From: Prorocentrum cordatum
Lineage: Eukaryota; Sar; Dinophyceae; Prorocentrales; Prorocentraceae
Assembly (NCBI GenBank): GCA_963575745.1
Contig: CAUYUJ010005670.1
Span: forward strand, 210,001-274,000
Length of the DNA: 64,000 nucleotides
Direction: 5' to 3'
This document shows, in pieces, positions 22,800 through 32,985 of the stretch; positions within the stretch are counted from its first letter, which is position 1; each line of letters starts with the position of its first letter. Both the position numbers and the translations under genes were made by a program. Under the pieces are notes generated by a model. The model was given only the letters and a program-made list of their open reading frames with translations, was not told the DNA's origin and did not search any database.

Positions 22800-24235
22800 C
22801 CCCAAACCCCTCTCCCAGGAGCTCGGTCCGGTCGATTTGGAGGGGAGGGGGGGGGGGGCCAAATCCCCCGATTCCCCCGGATTCCCCGGAAGGGGGCATC
22901 CGCACCCGAAAATCGCCAGGGACCGCTTCCGAAAATCGTGCAGGGACTCCTCGGTGGCCCAACGAGCGCTCCAAGACGCCCAAGGTGGCCCAAAGACGGG
23001 CTACGAGGTCTCCTCGACGGCACAAGAGGCCCCCACGAGTCCCCACGGGGCCTCCGAGATGCGCCCCAAGAGGGTCTCTACACGCAAAAGTTGGCGCATT
23101 CCCTTCGTTAAACGTATTTGTTTTCACAAGTTCGCGTTCTGGGTTTTCCGATGCTCCCAGACGGCCCAAGAGGCCCCCAAACCCGCCCCCAGACGGCCCA
23201 AGAAACCTCGCAGAGGGTCCCCCAAATAGCCCAAGAGGGCCCCAAGACGGGCCAACAGGCGTCCAAGACGGCCCAAGAGGGCCCCGACAACGGCCCCAAG
23301 AGCGCTCCAGGAGCGCTCCGAGTGGCCTCCAAGAGAGAGCTCCACATGGTCCCACACGGTCCAAGAGCGATCAAAGACACCGAAGACGGCCTCCAGACGG
23401 CTCAGACGGCTCAAGAGGCCCCCAAGACGCCCCAAGAGGCATCCAAGATGCGCCCCAAGAGGGCCTCAAGACGCACAAAATCGACCGTTCCCTTTGTAAA
23501 ACGTAATTTGTTCCACACGTGCGCCTTGCGGGGTGCCCCACGCTCCCGGACGGCCCCAGAGCCCCCCAAGACTGCACCAAGACGGCCCAAGAAACCTCCA
23601 CGAGGGCCCCACGACAGCCCAAGAGGGCGCCAATACGGCTCAAGAGGCGCCGAAGACGGCCCAAAAGAGCCCCGACGACGGCCCCAAGATTGTCCAGGAG
23701 CGCCCCAAGTGGCTTTCCAGAGAGCTCTTCATGGCCCCACACGGTCCACGAGCGATCGAAGACACCTGAGATGGTATCCAGCTGGCCCAAGACGCCCCCA
23801 AGGGGCCTCCAAGATGCGTCCCAAGGTCCCTAGACGCAAAAAATTGCTCCTTTCCTTCGTAAAACGTCTACTTTTCACAATTTGGCCTCGTGGGTTCCCC
23901 GACGCTCCAAGGCGGCCCTCGAGGCCCCGAAGACCGCCCCAACACGGCCCCAGAGGCTCCCAAGACGGCCACACCACGGCCCCAGATGGCCCCAAGACGG
24001 CCCAAGAGGTCCCCACGACGGCCCAAGAAGGCTCCAAGACTGCACCAAGATTGGCCCCAGAGGGCAACTCAAAATGTAAAAATCTAGCTCTCCGCCCCCA
24101 CGAGCCCCAGGGGGCCCAAAACGCGCCCCAAAAGGCCGCCAGAGGCCCCCAAGAAGCCGCCAAGACGCCCCAACGAGCCCCCAAGAGGCCCCGAGGAGGC
24201 CTGCAAAAGACCCCCGGACGCTTTCGCACTGCGAG
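22800..24235. repeat. inverted relative of the ~385-bp units
   Basis: The words CGTTAAACGTATTTGTTTTC, TGTAAAACGTAATTTGTTCC and CGTAAAACGTCTACTTTTCA occur at about 23,108, 23,493 and 23,858, spaced 385 and 365. Each is followed by a GCTCC---GACGGCCC-AGAGGCCCCC stretch, which is the reverse complement style of the arrays at 15.4-16.3 and 19.4-20.3 kb. Confidence 0.75.
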
Positions 24236-24530
24236 CCGCCAAGCCAAGTGCCATGCACTCCGTGCGTGCAGCCTTGCTCTTCCTCGCGACGTGCTCGCAA
24301 TCTTGCTCGGCGCTAAGTTGCTGCTGCTGCGCGAACTGTTTCGTGCGCGCTGCGAACGCCAACCGCTTCTTCACCCGTTTCGACTCCTCTGCCACGCCTT
24401 TCGCGGTGATGCTTCGCTGATCACAGCTTCCGCACGCTACTCTTGCTCCTGCCCTATCCTGGTGTTTGTTTGTTGTTTTTCCACTTGGTTGAGGGTCGAA
24501 AGGCCGACCTCTCAGAAGGACGCCCTGCAC
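24084..24530 (-). CDS. possible coding remnant, function unknown
   Basis: A minus-strand frame reads as a hydrophilic, Lys/Arg/Gln-rich stretch (SITAKGVAEESKRVKKRLAF, then ARTKQFAQQQQLSAEQDCEH) before running into the ~385-bp repeat. It does not look like a repeat translation and lies just beyond the Helitron's last Cys-rich unit. It could be the Helitron's tail in another frame, or chance. I do not recognise it. Confidence 0.25.
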   Translation of the reverse strand: MQGVLLRGRPFDPQPSGKTTNKHQDRAGARVACGSCDQRSITAKGVAEESKRVKKRLAFAARTKQFAQQQQLSAEQDCEHVARKSKAARTECMALGLAARSAKASGGLLQASSGPLGGSLGRLGGFLGASGGLLGRVLGPLGLVGAES

Positions 24531-24649
24531 CCAAGGCGCTCGCTACACGCGCCCCAGACCACCGGCACCGCGCAAACAGTTCGACCCCCTGCGTATCCGC
24601 CACCACCCACGCGCGACTCGCGATCAGATTCCTCGCAACCTTCGTTGCT

Positions 24650-25178
24650 TCCCGCCGTGCTCGTCACTTGCATCCGCAGGGCGTTTCGGCGGTTCTCTCC
24701 GCGGCGCCCGCCCCGCCTTATAGTACTTCGCGCAGACCACCAGATTGCCTCGCTTGAAAAAATCCTTCTTCTGGTCTTTCGACAGATGGCCGCCGTCAGT
24801 GAACGTAGGCTTCGATCCGTCCTTCTTCAGGGGACATGCGGAACATTCAAACTTCTTCGCCGACCTCCTGGTCGTGGCACGCCCGGCACACCACCGAGCG
24901 ATGGTCCGAACCCTTCGCGAAGAAGTGCTCCACTTGCTTATCAGTCAGATGCGCCCTGTCCCTGAACTCTCGCCCTTTCCCATCAGCTTCTCTCGGGCGC
25001 GCGGGGCACCTGAGCACTCGCGACTGATTGCGTTCTGGCCCGCGCGGCGCATGACTGGGCGATGGTCTGCGCCCGTCGCGAGGAAGTGCTCCACTTGCTT
25101 ATTTGTCAGATGCGGCCTGTCCGCGAACTCTCGGCCTCTCCCATCTGCTTCTCTCGGGCGCGCGGAGCACCTGAGCAT
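24650..25178 (-). pseudogene. Helitron C-terminal repeats, frame-shifted tail
   Basis: Three more units follow: SARPREADGRGREFADRPHL at about 25,165, AHLTDKQVEHFFAKGSDHRS at about 24,945 in another frame, and CSACPLKKDGSKPTF with HLSKDQKKDFFKRGNLVVC at about 24,840-24,730. The last one ends the series with a lone unit of a slightly different type. At least two shifts separate them. A stop follows at about 24,640. Confidence 0.7.
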
Positions 25179-25500
25179 CCGCGACTGATTGCGTTTTTTC
25201 GTGGCACGCGCGGCGCAGAACTGGGCGATGGTCCGCGCCCGTCGCGAAGATGTGCCCCACTTGCTTATCTGTCAGATGCGTCCTGCCCGTGAACTCTCGG
25301 CCTCTCCCATCTGCTTCTCTCGGGCGCGCAGAACGCCCGAACATCCGCGATCGCTTGCGATGCGGTTCGCAATCGCGGCATTTCACTGGCATATGGCCTG
25401 CGCCCGTCTGATAATAGTGCTTGATTTGATAGGTTGTCAGATGCCCCGCGTCCGTGAATTCCCGCCCTCTTCCGTCTGCTTCTTTTGGGCGCGCCGAACA
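24920..25500. repeat. ~160-166-bp tandem repeat coding the C-terminal Helitron units
   Basis: The plus-strand word GTGCTCCACTTGCTTAT and its variants start at about 24,925, 25,086, 25,252 and 25,417, spacings 161, 166 and 165. The odd spacings explain the frameshifts between units. Confidence 0.85.
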
Positions 25501-26199
25501 CCTCAGCGGCTGTTGCCGGCGTGCGCTTCGTCGAGCAGTGTTCGTTTCGTTAATGCACTCCGCTTCCTTCTGCGATTGGCTCCACTTGTTCCATCCGCCG
25601 TTCCTCTTCCCCGCGCACTTCTTGCAGAGCTTCTCCCCTGCGCCCTTCGTCGCGCACTGGTTCGCCGTAATTTCTGCCTCCGTCTTCAGGAATTCACAGC
25701 ATTCAGCGCAACGGATCTTGAACTTGTCTCGCACATTCTCCTGCCACCCCTGAGACTCTTTCCGCGACTTCCTCCGGGCTGCTGGCCCTGCGCACCTGTC
25801 GCATTTGCTTGTCCGCACGAACGCTCGGATCCTTTCAGACTCGGCCCCCGCCACTCTGGAGGCCATCTCGGCCCATTGGTCACAAGTCGTGCACCACTTT
25901 TCCCCTGCCCCCTTCAACATCTCCGTGCACTCGCAGCAGAAGCTCGGGCCCGACTTCGCGACGAACTCATTCGTGCTGAATTCAGCCTTTTCCTTAACCT
26001 TCCGACATTTCCCGCATGTTTTCCGCGGCGTCAACCTCTCCTCGATGTCGGGCCACGGCAACGCTTCCCCCCGCGACTTCTGTAGCAACAACCTCGTGCC
26101 ATCCAACTCTCCTTGAGTGCACGGCTGCCTCCGAAATGGCCGATATATGAGCAGACCCTGCCGAGACTTCACGCGCGTGATGGCCACGTAGCTCGACAT
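25099..26199 (-). pseudogene. Helitron helicase motif VI and Cys-rich C-terminal repeats
   Basis: Begins with SSYVAITRVKSRQGLLIYRP (motif VI). Then come Cys-pair units: TCGKCRKVKEKAEF...CCEC, KWCTTCDQ...KCDRC, IRCAECCEF...LCKKCAG. After these comes a tandem series with the pattern ADGRGREF----HLT--Q--H---TGA-H-PV--R-C. The Cys pairs suggest zinc-binding modules that may contact DNA. The apparent end TAA at 25,099 lies in the wrong frame for the repeat; the neighbouring frame reads RPHLTNKQVEHFLATGADH, so a one-base shift occurred between units near 25,150. Confidence 0.78.
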
Positions 26200-27279
26200 C
26201 TAGCTCACGTTTCTGCCATCCTCCAAGTCCGCTATTACCGCGCCCAGTGTTCGCCCTTGCGCTGCGTGCTCCGTGCACGCCAACCCAGGCGAAATTATAA
26301 TCTGTCTCCGTCGCACCCCCAACACGGGCTTCTTTCGATACGAGTCCAGATGCCACGTCCGAGCACGAGGGACTATGGGACACAGCCCTGGTCCCGGCAT
26401 CCCTTTCAGCGTCCACTTCTCGGGGTGAAAGTCCAACGCGATTCGCCTTGGCATCTTACGCAGGACTCTGGACGACACGTCCTGCACGTCTTCTCCTTCT
26501 TCTTCTTCATCCACCACCCATGAATGTATCGTCGCGCGACACCCTCGCAGCAATTGCTTCTCTGATCGGTCCAAAAGGTCCGTCAGCACAACTGGCATGC
26601 CCACGGCAAGCGGTAACCATCCTGGCATGTCTGCACAGGCCTTGTCGTGGTATCCGAGCCACCGCACTTTGTCTGCTGAGGTGTACGGTCTTTCCTGGTA
26701 CGTCGCGTGCGTTGCCTTATCCCGCGCATAAGCCCACGAAATCTGTTTCTTCTGGCACGCAGCCCAGTCTACGGCCCGCTGCCGCGCTACCTTGCACTTC
26801 GCATCCTGATTCGGATAAATGGCAGTGGCTTCGACGAACTGCGGAAGTGCGAACCGCTCGTCTGCGGCACTAGTGGCTACGAGACATCGACGCTTTCTTT
26901 CTTCTGCACACCGTCCACACTCCAGCTCGTTGTCCTTTGCGATAGCTTCCGCGTTCTGCACGCAGGCCTGCGAACCACACATTGGCCTGTTATTCAACCA
27001 TGTCCCTGGAACGTCTGTAGGTTTCCCATTCAGAAACTGGTGCGTCCTTTCGGTCAGGGCTCCCCGTCGGAACTCATCTTGTACTCCCAGGAACCACCCG
27101 TCCTTTTCTTCCAAGCGCTTGCACTCTACCAATTCCGTCATTCCCGCCACGGACCCTGGCCCCTCGCCCCAGAAGATGTACTGACCATGATCTTCTTCGG
27201 CGCCTGGCGCACACTGCCTCGCCTTCCGCGCCCATGACGTCGGAATCGCATTCAATGGGGTTCCGCCGGGAGGTTCCAA
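26200..27279 (-). pseudogene. Pif1-type helicase, central and C-terminal core
   Basis: Continues in frame from LEPPGGTPLNAIPT. Contains a Cys cluster (PMCGSQACVQNAE, LECGRCAEERKRRC), then MPGWLPLAVGMPVVLTDLL, matching the L-vG-pV-LT-N block of Pif1 helicases. ISPGLACTEHAAQGRTLGAV is motif V (Y-xT-HKAQG-T). Motif VI, SSYVAITRVKSRQGLLIYRP, lies just past the TAG at 26,200-26,202. The Helitron Pif1 assignment is firm. Confidence 0.85.
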
Positions 27280-27291
27280 CTGGTAGAAATC

Positions 27292-27714
27292 TTAACAGAA
27301 TAACACATTGACACCTCCAAACGGCCGGTCTACCTTATCGGCACCCCCCTTCCCTTGCCTCGCTGCCGACATCGCAGACCGCAAATGCGCATCCAGCTCT
27401 GCAAGGAACTTTGCACTGACCATACTGATTTTGTCGATGATGAGCCAACGCCACTGCTGAATTCGCTTCGCTGCTTCTACTTTCTTTGCACCCGGCTCTC
27501 CGCGCTTCTTACTGGTTTCCGTGCTGGCGCCGTACGGAGTCATCCCAAACGCGGCGTGCAACGTGTGCCCATCCAGACTGGACGCGTTCGTGGCTTGTAA
27601 CGCAGCCACTTGGAAGTCCAGCCCGTGTTCCAAGCCCATGACTCTCTCGAACACGTGTTTCCGTAAGGTGTCTACCACAAAGATCTTCCCTGTGCCTGGG
27701 CCTCCGTGCAGCAT
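27292..27714 (-). pseudogene. Pif1-type helicase, motifs I to III
   Basis: Walker A reads HGGPGTGKIFVVDTL; the residue after the Lys should be Ser or Thr, and here it is Ile (ATC at 27,682-27,684, one transition from ACC). Motif Ia-like HTLHAAFGM follows. Walker B reads RWLIIDKISMVSA; the family has DE and here it is DK (AAA at 27,430-27,432, one transition from GAA). The segment ends GGVNVLFC, then TAA at 27,292, then DFYQLEPPGGTPLNAIPT, so the stop replaces the conserved Gly of the GDFYQLPP motif. The helicase would unwind the donor strand 5' to 3'. Confidence 0.88.
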
Positions 27715-27720
27715 CCACAG

Positions 27721-29670
27721 CTAGGGCTCCGAACTGCCGATTGTACCCTCGTCTTCCTGACACTCAGTGATCATCCTGTCTATGACCTTCTCTACGACTT
27801 CTCTTTGTTTCTCATTCATATCTACGACGCGTCTGCTGCTGGGTCCGCGCAGTCCTGCTTTCCACCGCCGCAACTCCTCAGCGCCGCCTGCAGGAACCAG
27901 TCTCACTCCCCCTTCCTCAATTTCGCAACCCTCCAACCCGCCCCCTCTCATCTTTGTCTGAAATGCCCGAGCTTCTGCTTCCCGTCGCTTCAACTCTTCC
28001 TCTGGCGCCTCTACGCGGCCGTCTGTTCTCGCCCGCGCTCCTCTTTTGCCCCGTCCATCTCCGCCTGCCTCTCGGCCCCGCACACGCGTCGATAATGCCA
28101 TGACTTCTGCGCTCAGCCGACGCGCCTCTGCAACTGCGGCTATCGTTTCCCTTTTATCGCCCTCTAGGCGCGTGCCTCCAACGTGAACGCGCCGCCGGAC
28201 ACCCTCGTCGAGCTCGTCGACGTCCACATCTTCGTCGCTGAACAAGTCATCCTCGTGCTTCCTCCCAGCGCCCTCCCCCTCGGGACGCATGTCGACGACG
28301 CTCATGAGATTCTGCACGTGCCTCTTCGACTCTTCGCAAGGCAGCCCTCCATCCAACCACTCACGTGCGGCTTGTGCAAGCGTCTTCTCACCAGTGCACC
28401 ACTCTGACACTCTCGATACCCCGTCCAAATCTGTGTCTTGCAGAGTGAACGATCGAAAATACGCCATCAAGATGAGCGCGTTCCCATCTGCTTCCCCTGG
28501 CCGATGCATCGGCTGCGGTGCACCATGAAAGCGCGGGTTCCGCGGACTCTCGTTCCGAACCAACACCCACTTGTGCCGTGACGTTCCCATGCCTTCAACG
28601 TCAGGGAACGCTACCCATGCGTCGCAGCCGTCGCCGCGAATGACAGAATCGATTCCTGCCAATAACGGTGCTTCTTCCACTCCCCTCTGCCGTGCCTCAC
28701 GGACCTTCGTCTTGCCGCTCGCCGTGAGTACAGCGTGATACTGGTTTTCGTCCTCCTCGTCGTCCGTCTCTTCCTCGTCCTCCTCTGCTACCTCTTTCCT
28801 TTTCTTCATCTTCGTGGACCACTTTGCCATTTCAATTCGCCAATATCGGGAAAAAAACTCATACACACAAAGGTGCCGTAGTTCCGGGGCCCACTTCGCC
28901 TCCAACGGTCTCATGCCGTACAGGAATGCTGGACTCTTTGAAATCACGCGCGGCCTTTTTGCGCGCCTACCATCGCGTTCAAGATGAACTCTGCCAGGGC
29001 CCGATCGCTCCGACGCCACCCCGCACTCCTTTTCTACCATCCTCACAACGTCAAACCCAGGGACCATTGCTGTTTTCGACGTCTTAACACTCTCCGCAGC
29101 CGTCACGTCTCGCACATCCGAGTACGCGCGCAGGTTCACACTCTCTTGCGCGGACCGCGCGATCCCTGTCCCGTACATATCCGCGAGTAGCCGCGTGATG
29201 TGGCGGCGCGCCACGTACGAGGCGCTACGCCCTTGCACTTTCTCCGCTAACGCATGGCGCCCTTTCTTACACTCTTTCACCTCGTTGAATGACGACGCCA
29301 GGCGCTTCGCCCCATAATCGCACGCGCACCCTGCCTGGGCGTTCTGCGCGCGCTGTGCCGCGAGCACGATATCTTTCACCTCCGCGCCGTCCCAACACCT
29401 CTCTGCGCGCGCGTCCCTGTCATGCGTCTGCTCCAGAATTGGGAACCTGCACGGGAGCTGCACATCGGAGTTGAAATTCAATCCAAGGCCGCCGCTTAAC
29501 AATGCAGGCAATGTCCCGTTCATATTCTCTTCATTCTGTGGCCCGTGTAGGCATCCAGTCATATCTCTGCGCCCTCCACACGGCATGGGGCGGTTTTTGA
29601 AAAAAACCCTGGACGCAAACGCACGGTCTTCTCCACCAGCCATGTCGTCCGAGGGAAAAAGCTCTTGCAT
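27721..29670 (-). pseudogene. Helitron Rep end and Rep-helicase linker
   Basis: GTLPALLSGGLGLNFNSDVQ opens the segment. NAQAGCACDYGAKRL at about 29,340-29,300 fits the Rep tyrosine block, where the family has Tyr at both the first Cys and the later Tyr. Here the first is Cys (TGC at 29,326-29,328, one transition from TAC) and the second Tyr is kept. FNEVKECKKGRHAL follows. Further on are RPLEAKWAPELRHLCVYEFF and PRNPRFHGAPQPMHRPGEAD, typical linker blocks of Helitrons, an acidic run (EEDEEETDDEEDE), and NEKQREVVEKVIDRM near 27,790, the Q-motif start of the Pif1 helicase. TAG at 27,721 ends this stretch, and reading resumes as LWMLHGGPGTGK. Confidence 0.8.
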
Positions 29671-29715
29671 TTCAGAGGGTCGTCATCTTGTTGACAGTGG
29701 AGCAAGGGCACAACT

Positions 29716-30960
29716 TTAGAATGCCGATGACTCCACTTGTGTACGTGGTTCTGACGGTATCCCTGGCCCCTCTGCACATCCCGCATACTTTCGCAACCAC
29801 CATTTCGAAGCGCTCCCCCTCTCAGACTCTGGGCTGAGCTCTTGGGTCACCTCAAGGGTTCGCTGCACCTCCGCATCGGTCTGCTTCAGATACTGTTCTG
29901 CCTGAATGAGCTCTTCCGTGCCCTTGTACGCAGGCCAGTCTTTTTCGATGTGCTCTTTCTGCCTCTGCCATTCCGCCACATCTGCGTATACTTGCCGCGA
30001 CACCAGCCTTTTAAATGCTGCGCGCCCGCATATCAGACGCTTAAGCTCGTCCGGGGGACGGCGAATAATCTCGTGCAGCGGCGCGTGCTGATGGAGACAT
30101 TGGACAAACAACTGTGCGCGCAGGTGTAAACTGCCAGCGGATTTCTGAGCTTCTATGGAACCGTACACACCGTCCACTCGTCCAGCGCACACGCCTACCA
30201 ATTTCGCGTTACTACCTGCCAGATCCGCGCAATCACAGTCGGGACACCGCGGACACCATCGAATCCCGAACAGGTGCTCCAACACCAGGCCTGCGATTGT
30301 GCGAAAGCCGTCGACGCCCGCCAGAGGGCCCCGTGCCAAGCACTCCAAGCGCATCTTGGCCGCTGCAACGTTTTGGCATAAAACCTCCATGGGCATCGCC
30401 ATGTTCACATCGTCAGCGTCGCCCTCAACCACCTCGTCCTCGAATGGCACGCCGCAGGCGCCTGTGAAATCGGGTTCGAACAACCCGCCATTCGACGGGC
30501 CTTGTTTCTCCTGCACCCGATGTCTGTTGACGGGGTCCTTTCGGCGCGACCTACTGAGTCGTACCATGACGAGGTTGTGCCTCTCATCTGGGGACATCGT
30601 AAAAAATACTGGGACGCCTTGAGCCACCCGGCCAGCGTGGGTATCGAACCGCATAATGGTACGTACCTCATTTGTTCCTGCGATCTTCTTATTCATGGCC
30701 TGCGCTTGCCGCGCCATTCTCTGCGCGGTCTCCGACAATGTCGTGACGAATTTCAACTTCGACACGTCTCCATTCACTGCGCGCCGCTGTCCAGTGCCAG
30801 GATCCGGGTACGTTCCTCGCAGTGCCTCTACTATGCTTATGGAAGCCTGCTCCATATACGTAAAGTCGCGACCCGATTCGTCCTCCCTCTGCTCATGATC
30901 TGCAAACAGCCGCATGCTCCTGGACGTGTTCAAAGCGCTTTGGTACAACAAAGACGACAT
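29716..30960 (-). pseudogene. Helitron Rep (HUH endonuclease) domain, first part
   Basis: The Rep domain nicks and joins single strands during rolling-circle transposition. VPVFFTMSPDERHNLVMVRL matches the helitron-like FxT-SP---H-------- block. YGSIEAQKSAGSLHLRAQLF is the HUH motif region (E-Q----G--H-H). The second metal-binding His is Arg here: codon CGC at 30,118-30,120 where CAC is expected, one transition away. Cys pairs (RWCPRCPDCDC) precede it. Near 29,790 the frame seems to shift to another one, which reads HVHKWSHRHSKVVPLLHCQQ, and it returns near 29,655, so the TAA at 29,716 and TGA at 29,683 fall in the bypassed stretch. Confidence 0.78.
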
Positions 30961-30990
30961 CGTGAACCCGAAGCGCCAGTCGCGCCGGAT

Positions 30991-31842
30991 CTAAGATTGC
31001 ACGCGGCGTGTCATGATTCGTGTCCACAGCGGAAGTTCCACGCGGGGTGCCTCTCCGACACGCCGGTGTCGGCACACTTCGGACCATTCTGGCATATCGG
31101 GCATGCCTACCCAAAACTTGAAGCAGAAAAGAAAAGCGACGCCGAAGAACCACGGAACAAACTGACTCATCATGGCCGCGCCTGGAGACACCACGAGGCG
31201 CAACCGCATCTTCTCCATCCACGTCCCCCGTCCGTTTACGTCGATCAGCACCAGGTTGTGCCGCTGCGACGCTTCTCCGAGCCTAGCGATATCCGACACT
31301 CCTTTGCATGTGCATCGCACGCGGCCATTGTCTTGGTCGCTCAGTACATTTGTAGCCAACGCAACTAAATGATCCCGCCATGCTTCGTGCGCGAACTGAA
31401 CGGTCGTATGTTCTTCTGCATGGGAAGCCGCGCAACCGCCGCCATGCCCGTCCGTGCCTCTTTCATTTACGCCGCGGGTCATGTGCTGCAAAGCTGCTTC
31501 CGCCATAGCGTTTTCATCTACCTCGTTGAACGATGACCTCTCCATGACCACCATGTTCGGAATTATTCGATCCCTGTCGTCGCAAGCGTCTTTCACCGTC
31601 GCCTGCTTCGCATCCAACGGCGTCGCATTCTTTTGCACCATGATCTTATCCAAATGATTGTCATACGGAAGCAACCGCACTAGCTCGGGCGGTGCGCCAT
31701 TCTCTGGTAGCTGCTCGGCGCGAGCATCTACTGCTGCAGCGTCCACGTGCATATGCGCCCTATGCCCGTTAGCGATCATCTTCTTGATGTGGTGCTTCAC
31801 CACATCCCGCCGCGCGGTGGCTTGATGGATGAATGTCGGCAA
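30991..31842 (-). pseudogene. Helitron segment between N-terminal region and Rep
   Basis: In frame with both neighbours. It carries LPTFIHQATARRDVVKHHIK, VRLLPYDNHLDKIMVQKNA and LVLIDVNGRGTWMEKMRLRL, which read as ordinary soluble protein. I recognise no enzyme motif. Its frame ends in TAG at 30,991-30,993 and reopens through IRRDWRFGFTMSSLLYQSAL into the Rep segment, so the stop lies within continuous coding sequence. Confidence 0.65.
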
Positions 31843-31851
31843 GTTGTCCTT

Positions 31852-32982
31852 TTACGTCGCGTCACTCACCTTCAACAAAATTTGAACAACGTGGGAGAGA
31901 TCGTGGCCCACGCGCGGCACAGGCGCACCACCCGCGCGCTCTCCTGACGCGACTTTGCTCCGAAGCTCTGACAAGATGCCCTGCCATGGACGAGCGAACG
32001 AAGTTGCATTCCCCCGAGCCGCGACTCGCGTCTCCTGCATCCCAGCGACGGAATCAAATAAGTTTTGGAATTTCACCTCCAACGAGAAACAAATCATGGC
32101 AGTTATGCGCGGACTGCAACAAATCATCTCCATTAGGGGCATCCCTTCGTCGCACATGCTTTTCGGACCGTAAAACGACATCAGATCTTTCGCCAAGACT
32201 CGCGCGGGCATCACCGGCACCGTCACGTGGGACGTTTCGTTCCACGCCCGCTTCGGGGCATCTACACCTTCAAAGCACTCCCGACATAACGGAACCTCGC
32301 ATTGAGCACAAGCTTCCCCCTTTTCCCGACATCCTGCAGTGCACCGCTGGTCCTCTGGACAACATGCCAACTCGAGGTGGCCCCGAGGCACTCCAGTAGA
32401 CGGCGCGCACCAGAGACGCACCGTCCAGTCGTCAAACTCATCCATGTGCTTCTGGAGATCGGGTTTATCGCTCCCTTCTTCATACCTGTATCTTCTCAGA
32501 TATGCCGCGAGGCTCAACTCCTGATGAACCTCCCACATAGACCACGCCCCCATGTGCGTCAGTCCACTACCATCCCGCGCGTCGCTCTCAAACACTCGCC
32601 CCCGCCAAATATCATTATATTTCCGTCCCGACACCCGCGGAAACGAACAACCGCACATGCAACATATCGGCGATGCTACCTTTTCCTGTGTAACTGTTTC
32701 TGCGTACGCTTTTAACCTTCTCCGGTGCGTCGCATACGACGATACTGGAGCTCCTTGCCTCACAGCGTACGCGACGATTTCACTGTAAGCAGTGAGTGCT
32801 CGCTTCTGCAGCGAAAACGCGGGCGAATACATGTCTGCAATCGGCTGCGCGACATCTCCGTGCGCGACGCGAACATGGCTGAGAAGCTCAGACTCGTCTA
32901 CGCCAGTCCAGAGGCAACCTCGGAAGGCACAATGAGTTGGCGGCGGTTCTACCGCGTCGTTCTCGACCAAAGCTGCCCCCAT
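31852..32982 (-). pseudogene. Helitron C2H2 finger and N-terminal region
   Basis: Starts with ATG at 32,980-32,982, three bases after the TAA that ends the protease segment. CAFRGCLWTGVDESELLSHV followed by RVAH is a C2H2 finger (residues 18-40). ICCMCGCSF and a Cys-rich patch (LACCPEDQRCTAGCREKGEA, then CAQCEVPLCRECF) follow. The segment around PARVLAKDLMSFYGPKSMCD and SPRITAMICFSLEVKFQ resembles the region found ahead of the Rep domain in several Helitron families. It ends with TAA at 31,852, but the frame continues. Probable role is DNA recognition; this is inferred. Confidence 0.7.
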
Positions 32983-32985
32983 GGT

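Noticed and set aside
23628-23645. CCAATACGGCTCAAG, 12 of 15 leader matches on the plus strand
   Set aside because: Part of a repeated CGGCTCAAGAGGC word in the 385-bp arrays.
14246-24235. Long collagen-like or Pro/Arg-rich frames (GPPG, RPQDGPRG strings) on both strands
   Set aside because: They are translations of the GGGCC-rich ~385-bp repeats and shift frame between units; no domain.
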